NCBI GenBank assembly: GCA_902806595.1
Contig: CADCXC010000014.1
Coordinates: 992,001 to 1,056,000, forward strand
DNA from: Pyrenopolyporus hunteri
Taxonomy: Eukaryota > Ascomycota > Sordariomycetes > Xylariales > Hypoxylaceae
Direction of reading: 5' to 3'
Length of the DNA stretch: 64,000 bases
The translations under genes and the position numbers were made by a program. Below the pieces are notes generated by a model. It had not been told where the DNA came from. It did not search any database and was given only the letters and a program-made list of their open reading frames with translations. Positions 37,238 through 48,315 of this stretch are shown piece by piece (the stretch's first letter is position 1; each line of letters starts with the position of its first letter).

Positions 37238-37243
37238 AATAAA
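37238..37243 (+). terminator. Poly(A) signal-like AATAAA, PKS gene
   Basis: AATAAA occurs 92 bp after the PKS stop codon. Confidence 0.4.
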
Positions 37244-38821
37244 CGCGTAAAAAAAGGGGCTATATGATTCACGATATGATTCGCGCAGTGGCAACACATG
37301 CTAGTAATTACCCATTGCGAAGCAATAGAAGCTTTAGTGGTTAATCGGAGTTGGTAATGGCCCGGTGCTCACACAAAGTTCCGTATATTGGTCCGCCTAC
37401 GAGTGGGACAATATCAAGTCATCCACGTTCCCCTCCGCATTTTCCCCCATCATCCGTCCGAGAGAGGAATAATTCTTGGCTCGATCGATCAGAGCGCTCG
37501 CGGAACTGGCCCGACATGTATGTTCGGCCGGACCGGGTCGCGCTTATGTGCTATAATAATTATCTTAATATTCCTTGGATGTAATTTACCGACGCGTAAG
37601 ATCTTTATTTTACCATGTCTGAGAACCGTCTATAACCAATAGTCGTTTCACTTCGATTAAAGTGGCGGCGTTCGTGGTCAATCGATATTTAGGTACCTAT
37701 TAAGAGAAATGACTGCCAGCCGTTCACCGCGCTATCGGGTGCTGCACCAGCTGGCTAATCGTACGCTAATTTTCAAGTATAACGTCCATTACAGATTAGT
37801 GGGTAGCTGCCGTAGCTTAGGTTCTTCAACCCACTACCTAGGTAGGTACTCAGGGGATTTATTAGGTTGATAATTGACTGACGGGGATGCCCAGCCGACT
37901 AGGAGAACTTATCGGCCGGCTGGCAATTATTAATACCAACAAAATTTTCTACAAACGATATCCGTGTCTACGACATCATTTAATATTTGATGCCCCTTTT
38001 CCACTATCACCACGTGACTCCAGCCCCTTTCTCAGATTATTTCACTACACCACGAGGTCATTCTCTAATGCCATTCTTATTCGACACCATTCTTCCTTTC
38101 TATACCTAATACATACCTAGGTACCTAGGTATGCATCCCAACTCTAAGATAGCCGTTGACCTTCAGCTGAAAACGGCCATGTACACATATTTCAGCCACG
38201 GCCTTTATCAAGTTCAAGCTTGAATTCTCAATCTGACTCAGATCGGCACTGCATGTCTTATTCCTGAATCCAAGAGAACAAAATTAGGTTCTTATCTCCT
38301 AACCCTGTTTTCCCTTCGCTCAGCCTGTAAGATACTTATTTTTGGGTTCCTTCGAACCACCCCACGCCGTAGAAGTAACAAGAGGTTATCTCACACGTCC
38401 ATCGTAGCAAGCGCTAAGAATCGAAGACAATGGTTCAACGGCACCGACCTCAATAAGTAGGAGGATCTCGTCCGGTCGAACAAAGGATCACGTGATAGGA
38501 AGAGGGTGGCTCGGCGAACGAAAAGGGGGTAGCCCGGATGATGCCTAGTGTTGTGACGAATCATCTAGATGATTAGATAATAGGTGTCACGACATACGCA
38601 TTCTTGGCGGGCAGCTTACTCTAGTGTTACCGGAGTTAGGGGAAATAAGTTGACTATGTCCAATACCTGCGCGGTCCTCGCGAGTCGCGCTCGGGGTATC
38701 TGTCGCCGCCAGGCGCTTTCTCCGGTTTATGGTACGAGATGGCAAGACGAATGTTTAATTCGTAATCTTAGCCCATTCTGACGGGCCTTATGGATTCGTA
38801 AGGCTGTTCATTGTGATAGAC

Positions 38822-38829
38822 TATATATA
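38822..38829 (+). promoter_or_regulatory. TATA box of medium-chain reductase gene
   Basis: TATATATA lies 100 bp upstream of the reductase start codon. Confidence 0.55.
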
Positions 38830-38928
38830 CGGCTTCAAGCTTCAAGAGCTTGCCAAGACAAAATCTCACGGCCCGACTTATCATCAGAGTAACATTTTAG
38901 GGGAAAAAAAAAAGATACCTCATTCATC

Positions 38929-39988
38929 ATGTCTACCATCCAACAGTACCAGACCACCAAGCAGGGCGGGGAATTTGTCCTGGTGACGGTGCCCAAACCG
39001 ACACCCGGCCCCGGCCAAGTCAGCATCCGACCTCGGGCCGTAGCCCTTAACGCAATTGACTGGAAGAACATCAAATTCGGCGCTACGGTCCAATCCTGGC
39101 CTGCGGTTCTCGGTAACGACGCTGCCGGGACGATCGAGGCTGTCGGGGAGGGTGTCACGGCCTTCAAGCCCGGCGATGAAGTCCTAAGCTTCGCCCCCGG
39201 TATTTTCGGCCAAGGTGCATTCCAAGAGGTCTACGTTGTGCCAGAGATAGCCGTCGCCAAGAAGCCTGCATCCCTGACCTTTGAAGAGGCATCCACACTC
39301 CCGTAAGTTCCTCGACCCCAGGGCCCGTGAGTCCATAGACTGACGTCTCCTTAGAGTCTGCTTCGTTACCGCCGCCGGGGCTATCACCGTCGGCCTTAAA
39401 GTGGGCCTACCCGGTCTCACTAAGGGACAGAATCAGGACTCGCTACGGTCGATTCTCATCGTCGGCGGCAGCTCCGTCGTCGGCGCCACCGCCATCATCC
39501 TCCTACGTCTAACGCTCCCTAATGCCACTATCGTTGCGACCAGCTCTCCGGCGCACCACGCGCACCTGAAATCTCTCGGCGCATCGGCGGTCCTCGATCG
39601 AAGCGCTCAGAAGGACGCCGCCGCCCTCAAGGCCGCGTCTCCCGGGGGAGCCGGGTTCGACGCCATACTCGACGCCGTCGGCGCGGGCCCCCAGGAGCCG
39701 GCTATATATGATGCGATCAAACCCGACGGTCCCAAGCTATACTCGCTGGTTCTCACAGCCCCGGACGCCAAGGTGCCAGACGGACTACAGTCAACCCTGG
39801 TCGGTCTGCAGGACATGATCCAGGCGGAGCCGACCGTTATGGCATACCTGGGCAAGCTGCTGGCGGAAGGCAAGTACAAGCCGCCCGTCAAGGTCGAGGT
39901 CGTAGGCAAGGGATTCCCAGCTATCGAGAAGGGCTTGGAAAGGTTCCCAGCTAATGTCAGCGGCACGAAGCTTGTGGTTAGCCTATGA
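38929..39988 (+). CDS. Medium-chain dehydrogenase/reductase, zinc-free (trans-ER-like)
   Basis: An NAD(P)H-dependent reductase of the MDR superfamily. Exons 38929..39302 and 39355..39988 with a 52-bp intron give 335 aa. The N-terminal GroES-like part contains PGPGQVSIRPRAVALNAIDWK and LGNDAAGTIEAVGEGV. The Rossmann part has the nucleotide-binding run ILIVGGSSVVGATAI. The four structural-zinc cysteines and the catalytic zinc Cys of classical alcohol dehydrogenases are absent, which places it with quinone oxidoreductase or trans-acting enoyl reductase-like members (ToxD/LovC group). Such enzymes often reduce polyketide intermediates. It sits 1.8 kb after the PKS on the same strand and tail-to-tail with an aldo-keto reductase. 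A pathway role is plausible but unproven. Confidence 0.88.
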
Positions 39989-40646
39989 ACGCGCGGTAAC
40001 GATGGCAAAGGGAAAGCGTCTTGAGTCTGCTACGTGATAGCTAGAAGGTAGACAAGATAGCCACGCTACTGAACGTTCACCAGCTTAGATAGTCACTAAT
40101 AAAAAATTCAATTGATAAATTTGGCTTCCTTGTCGAAATTCTCTGGAATATCGCTTTGATTTTAGGTTGCCACCCTACTCTCAATATGTCCTACCAGGAT
40201 CCGTATGATCAAAGAAAACACATCCAGCTTCACATCTAAACGCAACACACGGACGTGGGACAAGCTATTTATATAAAAATGCATGCCGTACACCGCATAG
40301 ATGGGCGGTCCTAGACTCCTTTCCAATACGATAAGCCCCCTTTACGAATTTATAAGTCCGTATACAAATTCTATGTAAGCATTCTAGCTTTAGAATGCCT
40401 AGTAAGATAAACGCCGACGGATATAAATGAATACCTAAGTACTTAACTACTTTACCCAATAAGAAACATCACGGTAGGTAGAAGAGCTCTACATTCCTCA
40501 TCTGGTGGGTAATGATACGTATCTCAGTCCTCATAACGATAATATCCATCTTAATATGCGAAACGTCGTATTTTATTAGCTACCTACTATCCAATAACCT
40601 GAGCCATATACCCTAACAGCATATGCCCCAAGACATACAGAACCCC
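39989..40646. other. Convergent intergenic spacer
   Basis: 658 AT-rich bp between the stops of two facing genes. An AATAAA at 40098 (110 bp after the plus-strand stop) is a candidate poly(A) signal. Nothing else is seen. Confidence 0.5.
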
Positions 40647-41821
40647 TTAACGCCAAAGCAGGGTCTCAAGCGCCTTGTTGTATCTGCCACCCTGGATCGT
40701 GAAGGACGCAAGGATCTGGTCAAGTTCCGCCTTCTCCTCCGGCGAAAGGAGAACATTCTTACAATTCTCCTCGACGCGCTCGGGTCTTGTAGCACCGGGG
40801 ATGGGGATTATGGTGCCAGCCTGCGGGGAGTTAGAGGTTGCGCGTATCCAAGCCAGGGCGAGTTGTGGCGGAGTGACGCCCGTCTTCGCGGCGAAGGATT
40901 TCAGCTTGTCAACGAGTTCGAGATTCTTGTTGAAATTCTAGGCAGAGGAATTAGTATATAAGACGATTGCGGTTAGAGCAATGGGTTGTGGGAGGGGGGG
41001 TGTCTCACCTCGGGCTGGAAACGGTCAAACCGCCGACGTATGTCTCCCTGAGGGATGTCATCAAGACTCTTAATCTCACCGGTCAAGAAGCCACGGCCTA
41101 GGGGCGAATAAGCAACGAGAGGGATGTCGAGTCTCTTGGCCGTCGCAGCCACACCATTCGACAGCAAATCGGGTGTCCACAGTGAGAACTCAACTTCTAC
41201 TAAGCTAAGCGGGTAGATAGCGTTGGCTCTTTCAATCGTCTGGGCGCCCACCTCGCTTATGCCGACACCTCTAATCTTGCCGGCATCTATAAGCTCCTTA
41301 AACGCGCCCAAGGTCTCTTCAAGCGGCACATTCGGGTCCATACGAGTTGGGCCCAAGACGTCTATCTTCTTAGCACCTCCCAACAATTTAATGCAGTTCT
41401 CGGCGCTAGCTAGGACTTGTTCCCGAGAGATAGTCGGCTGCATGGTCTTGAAGTCGACGCAGCTCTTGATGAAAAGCGTGACCTTGTCCGCATCCTCGGG
41501 GTAAGCTTCGAAGTATCGGCGCAGCAGAGCAAGGCCGGCTGTGGGCTCGGGCATGCCATAGTAGTCGCCGCTTGACCAGAAGGTTGCGCCGTTAGCGATA
41601 GCTGCTTTCATGGTTGCAAAGGCCTGTTCATCTGGTGTATGCTTAGGCCGCCAAGTCATTCCCATAAGCCCGAAGCCCGTAGCGCACCTAGGCCGGAAAA
41701 CAGCGTTGGTTGAAGACATGACGTTCGAATAGAGAGATCTGTACGGGGCGAATTTAATTGGTTGAGTGTGAATGATTGTTGCGAAGAGACGGCGAACCTG
41801 TGTTTGGATCGAGGCCATCAC
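40647..41821 (-). CDS. Aldo-keto reductase, pyridoxal reductase-like
   Basis: An NADPH-dependent carbonyl reductase with a TIM-barrel fold. Exons 41821..41009 and 40937..40647 (71-bp intron) give 367 aa. The barrel starts around GFGLMGMTWRP. The catalytic Asp and Tyr are in WSSGDYYG, the Lys in LFIKSCVD. The usual catalytic His position reads GPTRMDP, so His is not evident; this is also the state in Plr1-type (AKR8) reductases that I recall, and Plr1 is the closest family I can suggest. C-terminal IIPIPGATRPERVEEN is the typical phosphate-binding region of NADPH. The first 34 residues (Arg-rich, few acidic) precede a second Met at 41719 and could be a mitochondrial presequence or an over-extended start. 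Its location between PKS and oxidase genes makes it a candidate aldehyde or ketone reductase of the cluster. Confidence 0.88.
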
Positions 41822-43846
41822 GAAACCATCTCTGCCCTTTAAGTATTCTGGGCATTTTTTATACGGAACTTCAGCATCGAACTAATTAGGCACGCGAAGT
41901 TACATAATACTATTCTTTGTTCTGTTACTATCTTTCTCGGGGTTCAAAGGGGTAGAATGATTAGGCGGTTAGAGGAACTTGAGGATGGCCTTACGGCTTT
42001 AGGGTCAAAAGGGACGCGAGAAGAGGACGAAATTCAATTCGCGACATTTAAAGTCCGTCACGTAAGTCCCGGTCTCCGTCGTATAACGCGCCATACAGCA
42101 GCCCGCAAACCAGTACAGGTTATGTGGCGCCGGCCCCCTGATTCGCTTAGGTAGAAACCACTATCCGTGTACCGGTCTGCCGTACTATTCGAGTTGCCGG
42201 TTTCAGCTATTTTTCTTGCACCTACGTATTTAAGATACTATAAAGCTAAGAGTTGTATGAAATATCCTATACCTACTTATACAATCAAATTCAGATCCGC
42301 AACCTCAGTTTTTAGGAGGACCATAAGTTGTAAGAAAGGGGTTAATATCTAATCCTTACCTAGGTCCCTACCACATATCCTACAAAATACCTCAAGGTAC
42401 TTGCCTACATGTAGGCACTTTTTACCAGCGAGCCGTGTCGTACAAGCTCATTTAAACCTACATAAGTCGGCTTAAGCCATTCGTATTATCCCTTTGTTGT
42501 TAGCGGCGTAGGACGTCGGAGATAAGATTCGTATTACAAAGCGCCCTCGCATCCAACGTGATCCCTAAGGTACCTACATAGGTACCTACCTAGGGTACGC
42601 AGCGACGATAGTCACGCGAGCAACCCTTTCAGTTCGACCCCTTAAAATTTGATTGGCTGCGTACCCTAACCCTCTTTGCTCACCTACGTAATTCCACCAT
42701 TCTGCCAGCCCCTATTTCGTAGATGGCCACGCGGTTGCGCAGCCTGCAAAACCAGCCACCACCATCTGTTGAGCGACGAAATCTAGAGTGACAGATGACC
42801 CTTCTAGCTTATTTTCCTTCCTTGTTCTTCCACCAACTTTAATAGGGGTTCCCTTCGCTTAAGTGTAAGCCGTCCGGTGAATCGATACGGAGATTCCAGT
42901 TGTCAGTCTTGCCTGTCACAAGGTCAACCATACTATGGGGGAACCAACTTCGCTGTTATACAAGCTATCTAATAGGCACCAAGGCCGAAGGCCTGGACAC
43001 ACATAGGTAGTGAGTGAGGATGAAGAACATATATCTCATACGTCCACGAATGACACCGCCATTACGTCGGCCGCGCCTTCATACACCGAATAGCGCCAGA
43101 AGTCCGGGCAATCTAGTCGAAACGACCTCGAGAATTACTCAGATTAAGGTGTCAGCCCAACCGGACGCTTAGTTCCATCATGACCCTAGTCTGAGAGTTG
43201 TTGGAATAGCATTGTAATGAGCCGACGTCGTTGGTCAGTCTCTCCCCACCAAATACAACCGAGTAGAAAGGCGCCGCATAGCTAACACCAACAGAGTGTT
43301 CCTACATCCGCATCGCATAATAATACAACACAAATCGTATATTAAGATATAATGTAAGATTCTCGGGCGTTTCCGTTATCGGGGTTTGTCGGGGATCCCA
43401 CGAGGGGCGTGCATCGGACAAACTTCTCAGCCTCCGCCTCAATTCAGCCTAGTTTTTCAGCCGTATCACCGCGGTAGCACCACGCTGCCTATTTCGGTTG
43501 AACATCACGTATCTAGGCTACAGTGTAAGGCCTAGGGCCTCCAGGCAAGGTTCACTATTACCCGGATGGGATCAGAACCCGCGATGGGATCAGAACTCGT
43601 GATGAGATAGGGGGGCGCAATAGGATGAGAGGCGTAAAGGGCGAGAGGCACGATGGAACGGGGCGAGAGTCAGAGTAGGACGACCTATGCGGTTCAATGA
43701 GAAGACCTAGGAGCTTTTCTTTGGATATAAAGAATGGGATGAATGCCACGAAGTATTCCCAGATGGAAGACTCGAAGCATCAATTCGACGGCTACTCATT
43801 CTGCTGATCATCAGAAGGGTTCTCTCGCTTGTGTTATTTGATCATC
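41822..43846. other. Intergenic, 2 kb
   Basis: Spacer between the aldo-keto reductase and the FAD oxidase, head to head, so it holds both promoters. TAGGTACC motifs lie at 42355-42370 and 42566-42596. A short direct repeat of about 18 bp (GATGGGATCAGAAC unit) occurs at 43565-43605. No gene is recognised. Confidence 0.5.
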
Positions 43847-45641
43847 ATGCTGTCCTACACCATCTTGAACGCCCTGGCGATCTTCGCCTCGACAGCTGCA
43901 GCTGTGCCTAGCTGGCGTACTAGCAGCGGTGAAGCTCTTGTGGAATTCTTCGAGAGGTCAACTCCGACATTGAATTTCCCAATCTCTCCTCAAGCTTCGA
44001 TCGTTACCCCTGACTCTCCTCACTGGGCTGAGGATACAGCTCGCTGGTCCACATGGAGCGCGCCGACATACAGCGTTGCATTCATTCCGGCCCAAGAAAA
44101 GGACGTAACCGTTGGCGTATGTGAACTCGGGAAATTTCCTTGGTTAAGGTTCAGTAACTAATATAATCCTTTACTTAGCTCCAATATATGTCCAAGCACA
44201 ACATCTCCTACCTAGCAATGGGCGGTGGCCACGGGAATACACTGACTCTAGCTACCGCACAAAACGTTGTCCTGATAAATCTGGAAAAGCTAAACAAGAT
44301 CACCGTAAATTCCGACAACACCATCACGGTAGGTGGTGGAGCTATATTTGGAGATGTCTACACGGCTGCTTACGGAGCCGGTAGAGAATTACGTTAGTGC
44401 TTTCACTTACCTAACCCCCCTTTTCCGATTCCTTCTCCTATTTCATCAACTCTAAGTCCTCCACCACTCCCCCTTTTTCTAGAAGTTTCCTATCATATGC
44501 AGCCATTTCTCTTACCAACCCATACTAACACATATATCCAGCGCTTGGCTCTTGTTCCTGTGTCGGTGTCGGCGGTGCCAGCATAGGCGGCGGCCACGGT
44601 CGGCTCCAGGGGAAGTACGGCTTGATAGTGGATGCTATTGTCAAGCTCCGCGTAGCTTTGTGGGATGGCTCTGTCGTCGAAGCGTCCGCCACCAAGAACC
44701 CGGATCTATTCTGGGCTATGAGGGGGGCCGGCCACAACTTTGGAATCGTTCTCGAATTCACCTTTAAGACCTGGCCTCTACAGAACGGCGGCTTGACCTA
44801 TAACGCTGATATGACGTTTACCCCCGATTCACTAGAAGGTGTCTTTGGTACCATTAACGAACTCATTCCGAACCAGGACCCTGGCCTTGCCTTGGACCTC
44901 TTCATCCTAACCGACCCATCTACTCAGGAGGTAAGCTTCACGAGACACATTCCTCTGACAATTGCGGCACCGCTAACTTGCTAGACTGTTACCTACCTCA
45001 ATATCGTTTATGCCGGTACCAAGGACGAAGGTGACCGCTTCACGGCTCGCTTCGCCACAAACTCTAACTCAACTGCATCCATCGAACGTACCTCATTGAA
45101 CGTGACGATGACTCCCTGGGACCAGATCACCCATGTAGCTGCCGGAGGTATGATCGACCTAGCATGCGCAGAAGGCATAAGCTATGACGTCTACACGTTG
45201 AACATGGCCAAATTTGATGTAGCCCAGCAGCGGGAACTCTACAATTCATATGTGGACTTCGTCAAGAAGAACCCGTTAGCGTCGAGTTCCATCATCTTCT
45301 ACGAAATATTCGGGCAAAAGGCCGTTGTCGAGCAGCCCGCCGCACAGACAGCCGTCGGAAACCGTCAATACGCCAATATTCTCGCTCTTCTTCAGACTGC
45401 CTACACTGACGAAAGTGTTGAACCCGATGCTGACGCCTGGGCTCGTGGCTGGCGAGAGGAGATGGTTAAGCCCGAGCACTCGGGTTACGATATCGAGTCC
45501 GTATACATGAACTACGCCCACGGCAACGAAAAGCTGGAGGCCATGTACGGCTACGAGCCTTGGCGTCTCCAGCGCCTTCGGAGCCTCAAGAAGCGCTACG
45601 ACCCTCACGGATTTTTCAACTTTTACAACTCCGTGCTATAA
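43847..45641 (+). CDS. Secreted FAD-linked oxidase, BBE-type
   Basis: A flavin oxidase of the berberine-bridge-enzyme / glucooligosaccharide-oxidase family. Exons 43847..44116, 44179..44392, 44542..44930 and 44985..45641 give 509 aa; introns are 62, 149 and 54 bp. The start is the ATG at 43847, which opens a signal peptide (about 20 residues ending STAAAVPS). The FAD-binding PCMH domain has MGGGHGNT, where the His is the usual covalent flavin attachment, and SCSCVGVGG, where a Cys makes the second link, so bicovalent FAD is likely. The C-terminal BBE domain is present with YMNYAHGNEK and LKKRYDPHGFF. In fungi such enzymes oxidise sugars or tailor alkaloids and polyketides. Being 2 kb beyond the aldo-keto reductase, it may mark the edge of the cluster, or may be an unrelated carbohydrate oxidase. 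Confidence 0.92.
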
Positions 45642-46151
45642 CCCGAGCCAGCCGACTCGACAACATGTACAACTGAAATACAGCCCAAACACAGCCCACG
45701 CACTCGTATCATACGTGTACAAGATAGAATGTAGCTTAGATTTCCTTGCTTATTCCCGTTCGACTAAACCAATGGGACAGTTCGCACCTATTCGGCAATT
45801 CGTTTTGCTGAGATTTTCCATAGATTTGGGTACTAGGATAGAAGATAAATTGATAAAAAACCATTGAGTTGCAATTAGTTCAACCGGGTGCTGAATGCTT
45901 GTAAAGCGCAACTTTTAAAAATTTCCATGTAGATAAACGTCTCACCCACCCCGCAATCACTACCCTAAGTACATGTTGCAATATTCTCGAGTACACATGC
46001 CGGACCCGTAAGACGATAATCCGCCAAGATCGTCCATTATACAAGTACAGTGGATGATAGAGACTGCTGGGGGGTAAAAATTGGGGCCCGGGAATGGGTG
46101 GCATGAGCTAAGTGGTACTTATGGGAGGATTAAAGACTTTAAAACAACAAT
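45642..46151. other. Intergenic, 0.5 kb
   Basis: Oxidase 3' flank and tRNA 5' flank. Nothing specific is seen. Confidence 0.5.
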
Positions 46152-46225
46152 TCCTCGGTGGCGCAATTGGCTAGCGCGTCTGACTGTTAATCAGGAGGTT
46201 GAAAGTTCGAGCCTTTCCCGGGGAG
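46152..46225 (+). tRNA. tRNA-Asn (GUU)
   Basis: A complete 74-nt cloverleaf. Acceptor arms TCCTCGG and CCGGGGA pair with one G-U; the discriminator is G. The A box TGGCGCAATTGG overlaps the D arm. The anticodon stem TCTGA/TCAGG closes the loop CTGTTAA with anticodon GTT at 46186-46188. The T stem GAAAG/CTTTC encloses TTCGAGC. There is no intron. A TTTT at 46226-46229 directly follows as pol III terminator, with a longer T run just beyond. Confidence 0.97.
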
Positions 46226-47080
46226 TTTTCTTTTGCTTTTTTTCCTATTCCACTTCGCGATCATTTTTATCCCCCAGAAACACCTCGTGTTGACGCCAAA
46301 CCTTTTGGGTTAGATATGAAGAGTTCCTAAGCAGCTGCGTGACACCGCGTTTACTCAATTATGGGCCAGGCTCAAGACGCCTCAGGTTATGCTAAGATGT
46401 TATGCGTCCAAGTTATTCCAAACGGACACTGAAGTCCGTACGTATCCTATCAGATTGTTAATCCAGCATAACCATTAGTCCAGATGAAAGCTAAATCGAA
46501 GCCCCTACTAATCAGAGATGAATGTTTGGGCCGTTCTTCTCATGGGAAATAAACAGGGGCTCAACTAACCCCTTTTCGTCCAACCCTTCCGGTACTTTAT
46601 ATAGCACTATACAAACGATCCCTTCAGGCCTAACCTAAGTGACGATGAGACACTCAAGAAAGCCCAATGGAATAATTATAAATGGAGATAATTAGGTAGT
46701 TATTAGTCAAACACCCCCCCGCCCGTCGAGTCCTCCGATGAATACTACGTTCGGAAGTCCTAGTGTCTTATATCATTAGAAAGTTCAGAGATATTGAAGC
46801 CGGCAGCAATATGTTTTAGGTAAATCTCATGCAAATGAGGTGTTTCGATTCTCGAACGTGTATATACATACACCTTAAACGAGCGTCTCCTTGTCCCCCT
46901 GAATAACTCTTCGCGATTTTCGTAACTTTACTATTCATAAAACCAAAATCAATGGAAAGATCATCATACCCCTTCTACCCATTCCCTTTCCGAAAACACC
47001 GATGGGACGGGCTAATTAAAACTTTCCCCATTCCCAAACTCCATTATCTTCGTCATGTCTTTCGAAACCGACTCGACTGT
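46226..47080. other. Intergenic, 0.85 kb
   Basis: Begins with the pol III terminator of the tRNA, then AT-rich spacer to the 3' end of the small cysteine-rich gene. No other feature is seen. Confidence 0.5.
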
Positions 47081-47351
47081 TCAGACACATGTGTAACAAC
47101 CACAGCTTCTGTTCGGCGCGCAGAGGCCACTGCAGCATCCATTGACATCGGAGGTGCATTCGGCTAGAGAATCACAAAATTAGTCGACTATTCAATAGCA
47201 CTCGAGAGATTCAGGGATAAATTAGCCATCAGTATCACTTACCACCAGTGGCTATACACTTAGGTTGGAGTGGGTGTAACGACTCGCTTCCGGGAGGTAA
47301 GGCGGCGGCTACCGCAAATAGAGCAGCAAGTGCAGCGATGGTGAACTTCAT
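47081..47351 (-). CDS. Small secreted cysteine-rich protein, eight Cys
   Basis: A 63-aa gene in two exons, 47351..47243 and 47163..47081, with a 79-bp intron (donor GTAAGT, acceptor CTCTAG). Splicing at codon phase 1 keeps an open frame to TGA. Residues 1-18 are a clear signal peptide (MKFTIAALAALFAVAAA). The mature part of about 45 residues has all eight cysteines with spacing C-x6-C-x6-CC-x3-C-x5-C-x1-C-x2-C at the very C-terminus. The C...C...CC...C...C order is that of cystine-knot miniproteins. I do not recognise a family, and role (effector, antimicrobial, signalling or other) cannot be told from sequence. A TATA element lies 124 bp upstream of the ATG. The frame, signal peptide, splice sites and Cys pattern together make a real gene very likely. 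Confidence 0.85.
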
Positions 47352-48315
47352 TGTGTTGGAGGATATATGGAATGTGTTATGGGTTTCGTAGGTGTATTCC
47401 GTGCAGTGTAGTTGCCCTTGGATGTCGATAGAGTAGGTAGATAATAAGTGCCATTAGAATGGAATTCGAGCAACTTTATATAGTTGCAAGTTTACCCTCA
47501 GTCGGATCAAAACATACGATACTCCTTCACTTCATACCCATATCTATCCGCAGAGCTGCCCATCGTACACACCAACGCCAAAGACAAAAACACGTATTGC
47601 GACGCCTTAAGGCTTAGCCCCCGATCCATAATAGTTCCCCACCGTCATCATCTTAGAAATATAATGCTTTTCCATCCATAATTCTTTCAGGTCGTAAGCT
47701 GTATCACCGCAATCCAAGCCCATCCTACCAACAGCCAAGACAACTTACATATCTCACTACCAACACTTACAGAAGAGTAGCCAATAAAGTTTAGATTAGG
47801 GACTTCTCAGGAATTGTCCGTTTATTCGTTGAAGAATACCATAGTTTACTTGGACCAATTGTATTCAAGATATTTTGTAGGCGCGCTTTTGGTTTCGGAA
47901 GGTATTCTGCGAGTAACGAATAAAACGAGATCACGTAGTGAATCAATAGAGCTCCATGAGCAAAACCCACTCATGTAGGCTGCTTTGGACCCCATAGAGG
48001 CGGTGCCGAAGAGCAATAATTGCATGTACGATACATGTTGTGCTATAGAGACCTAATGTTGTCATGCTCTATAGTAAGTAGGCTTGGGAAAATGATTGGA
48101 ACGGGTAAAGGCGCATATAGAAAATTGAATTCTACTCCTGTAACTGTCTGTTGATACCTGATTATACCGATGGAGCGCCGGCGTGCGACTTACGTCGTAT
48201 TCTACGCCTGTAATTTATCGAATACAACCTCAATATTACATGAATGCCTTATAAGTCAAACGAAAGGAATCTGTCGCGCAGTTACTGAAAGCCGTCATGA
48301 TGTTCGTTTCTCTCA
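47352..48315. other. Intergenic, 1 kb
   Basis: Promoter of the small cysteine-rich gene (TATA within an inverted repeat at 47470-47487) and the 3' flank of the OPT transporter. No other gene is seen. Confidence 0.5.
47475..47482 (-). promoter_or_regulatory. TATA box inside an inverted repeat
   Basis: On the minus strand TATATAAA lies 124 bp upstream of the small cysteine-rich protein start. It sits in GCAACT-N6-AGTTGC (47470-47487), a perfect 6-bp inverted repeat. Confidence 0.5.

Larger units (their letters stand above)
37147..38928. other. Intergenic, 1.8 kb
   Basis: PKS 3' region (AATAAA at 37238) and upstream region of the reductase gene. TAGGTACC-type motifs occur at 37690-37700, 37834-37850 and 38111-38133, the last being TACCTAGGTACCTAGGTA. 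A TATATATA box at 38822 precedes the next gene. No coding feature is seen. Confidence 0.5.

Noticed and set aside
40623..40961. 112-codon plus-strand frame
   Set aside because: It is antisense to the second exon of the aldo-keto reductase, whose family motifs are clear.
43558..43749. Short repeat-containing frame before the FAD oxidase
   Set aside because: The repeated SRVLIPS-like residues come from a small direct DNA repeat, not from a protein domain.
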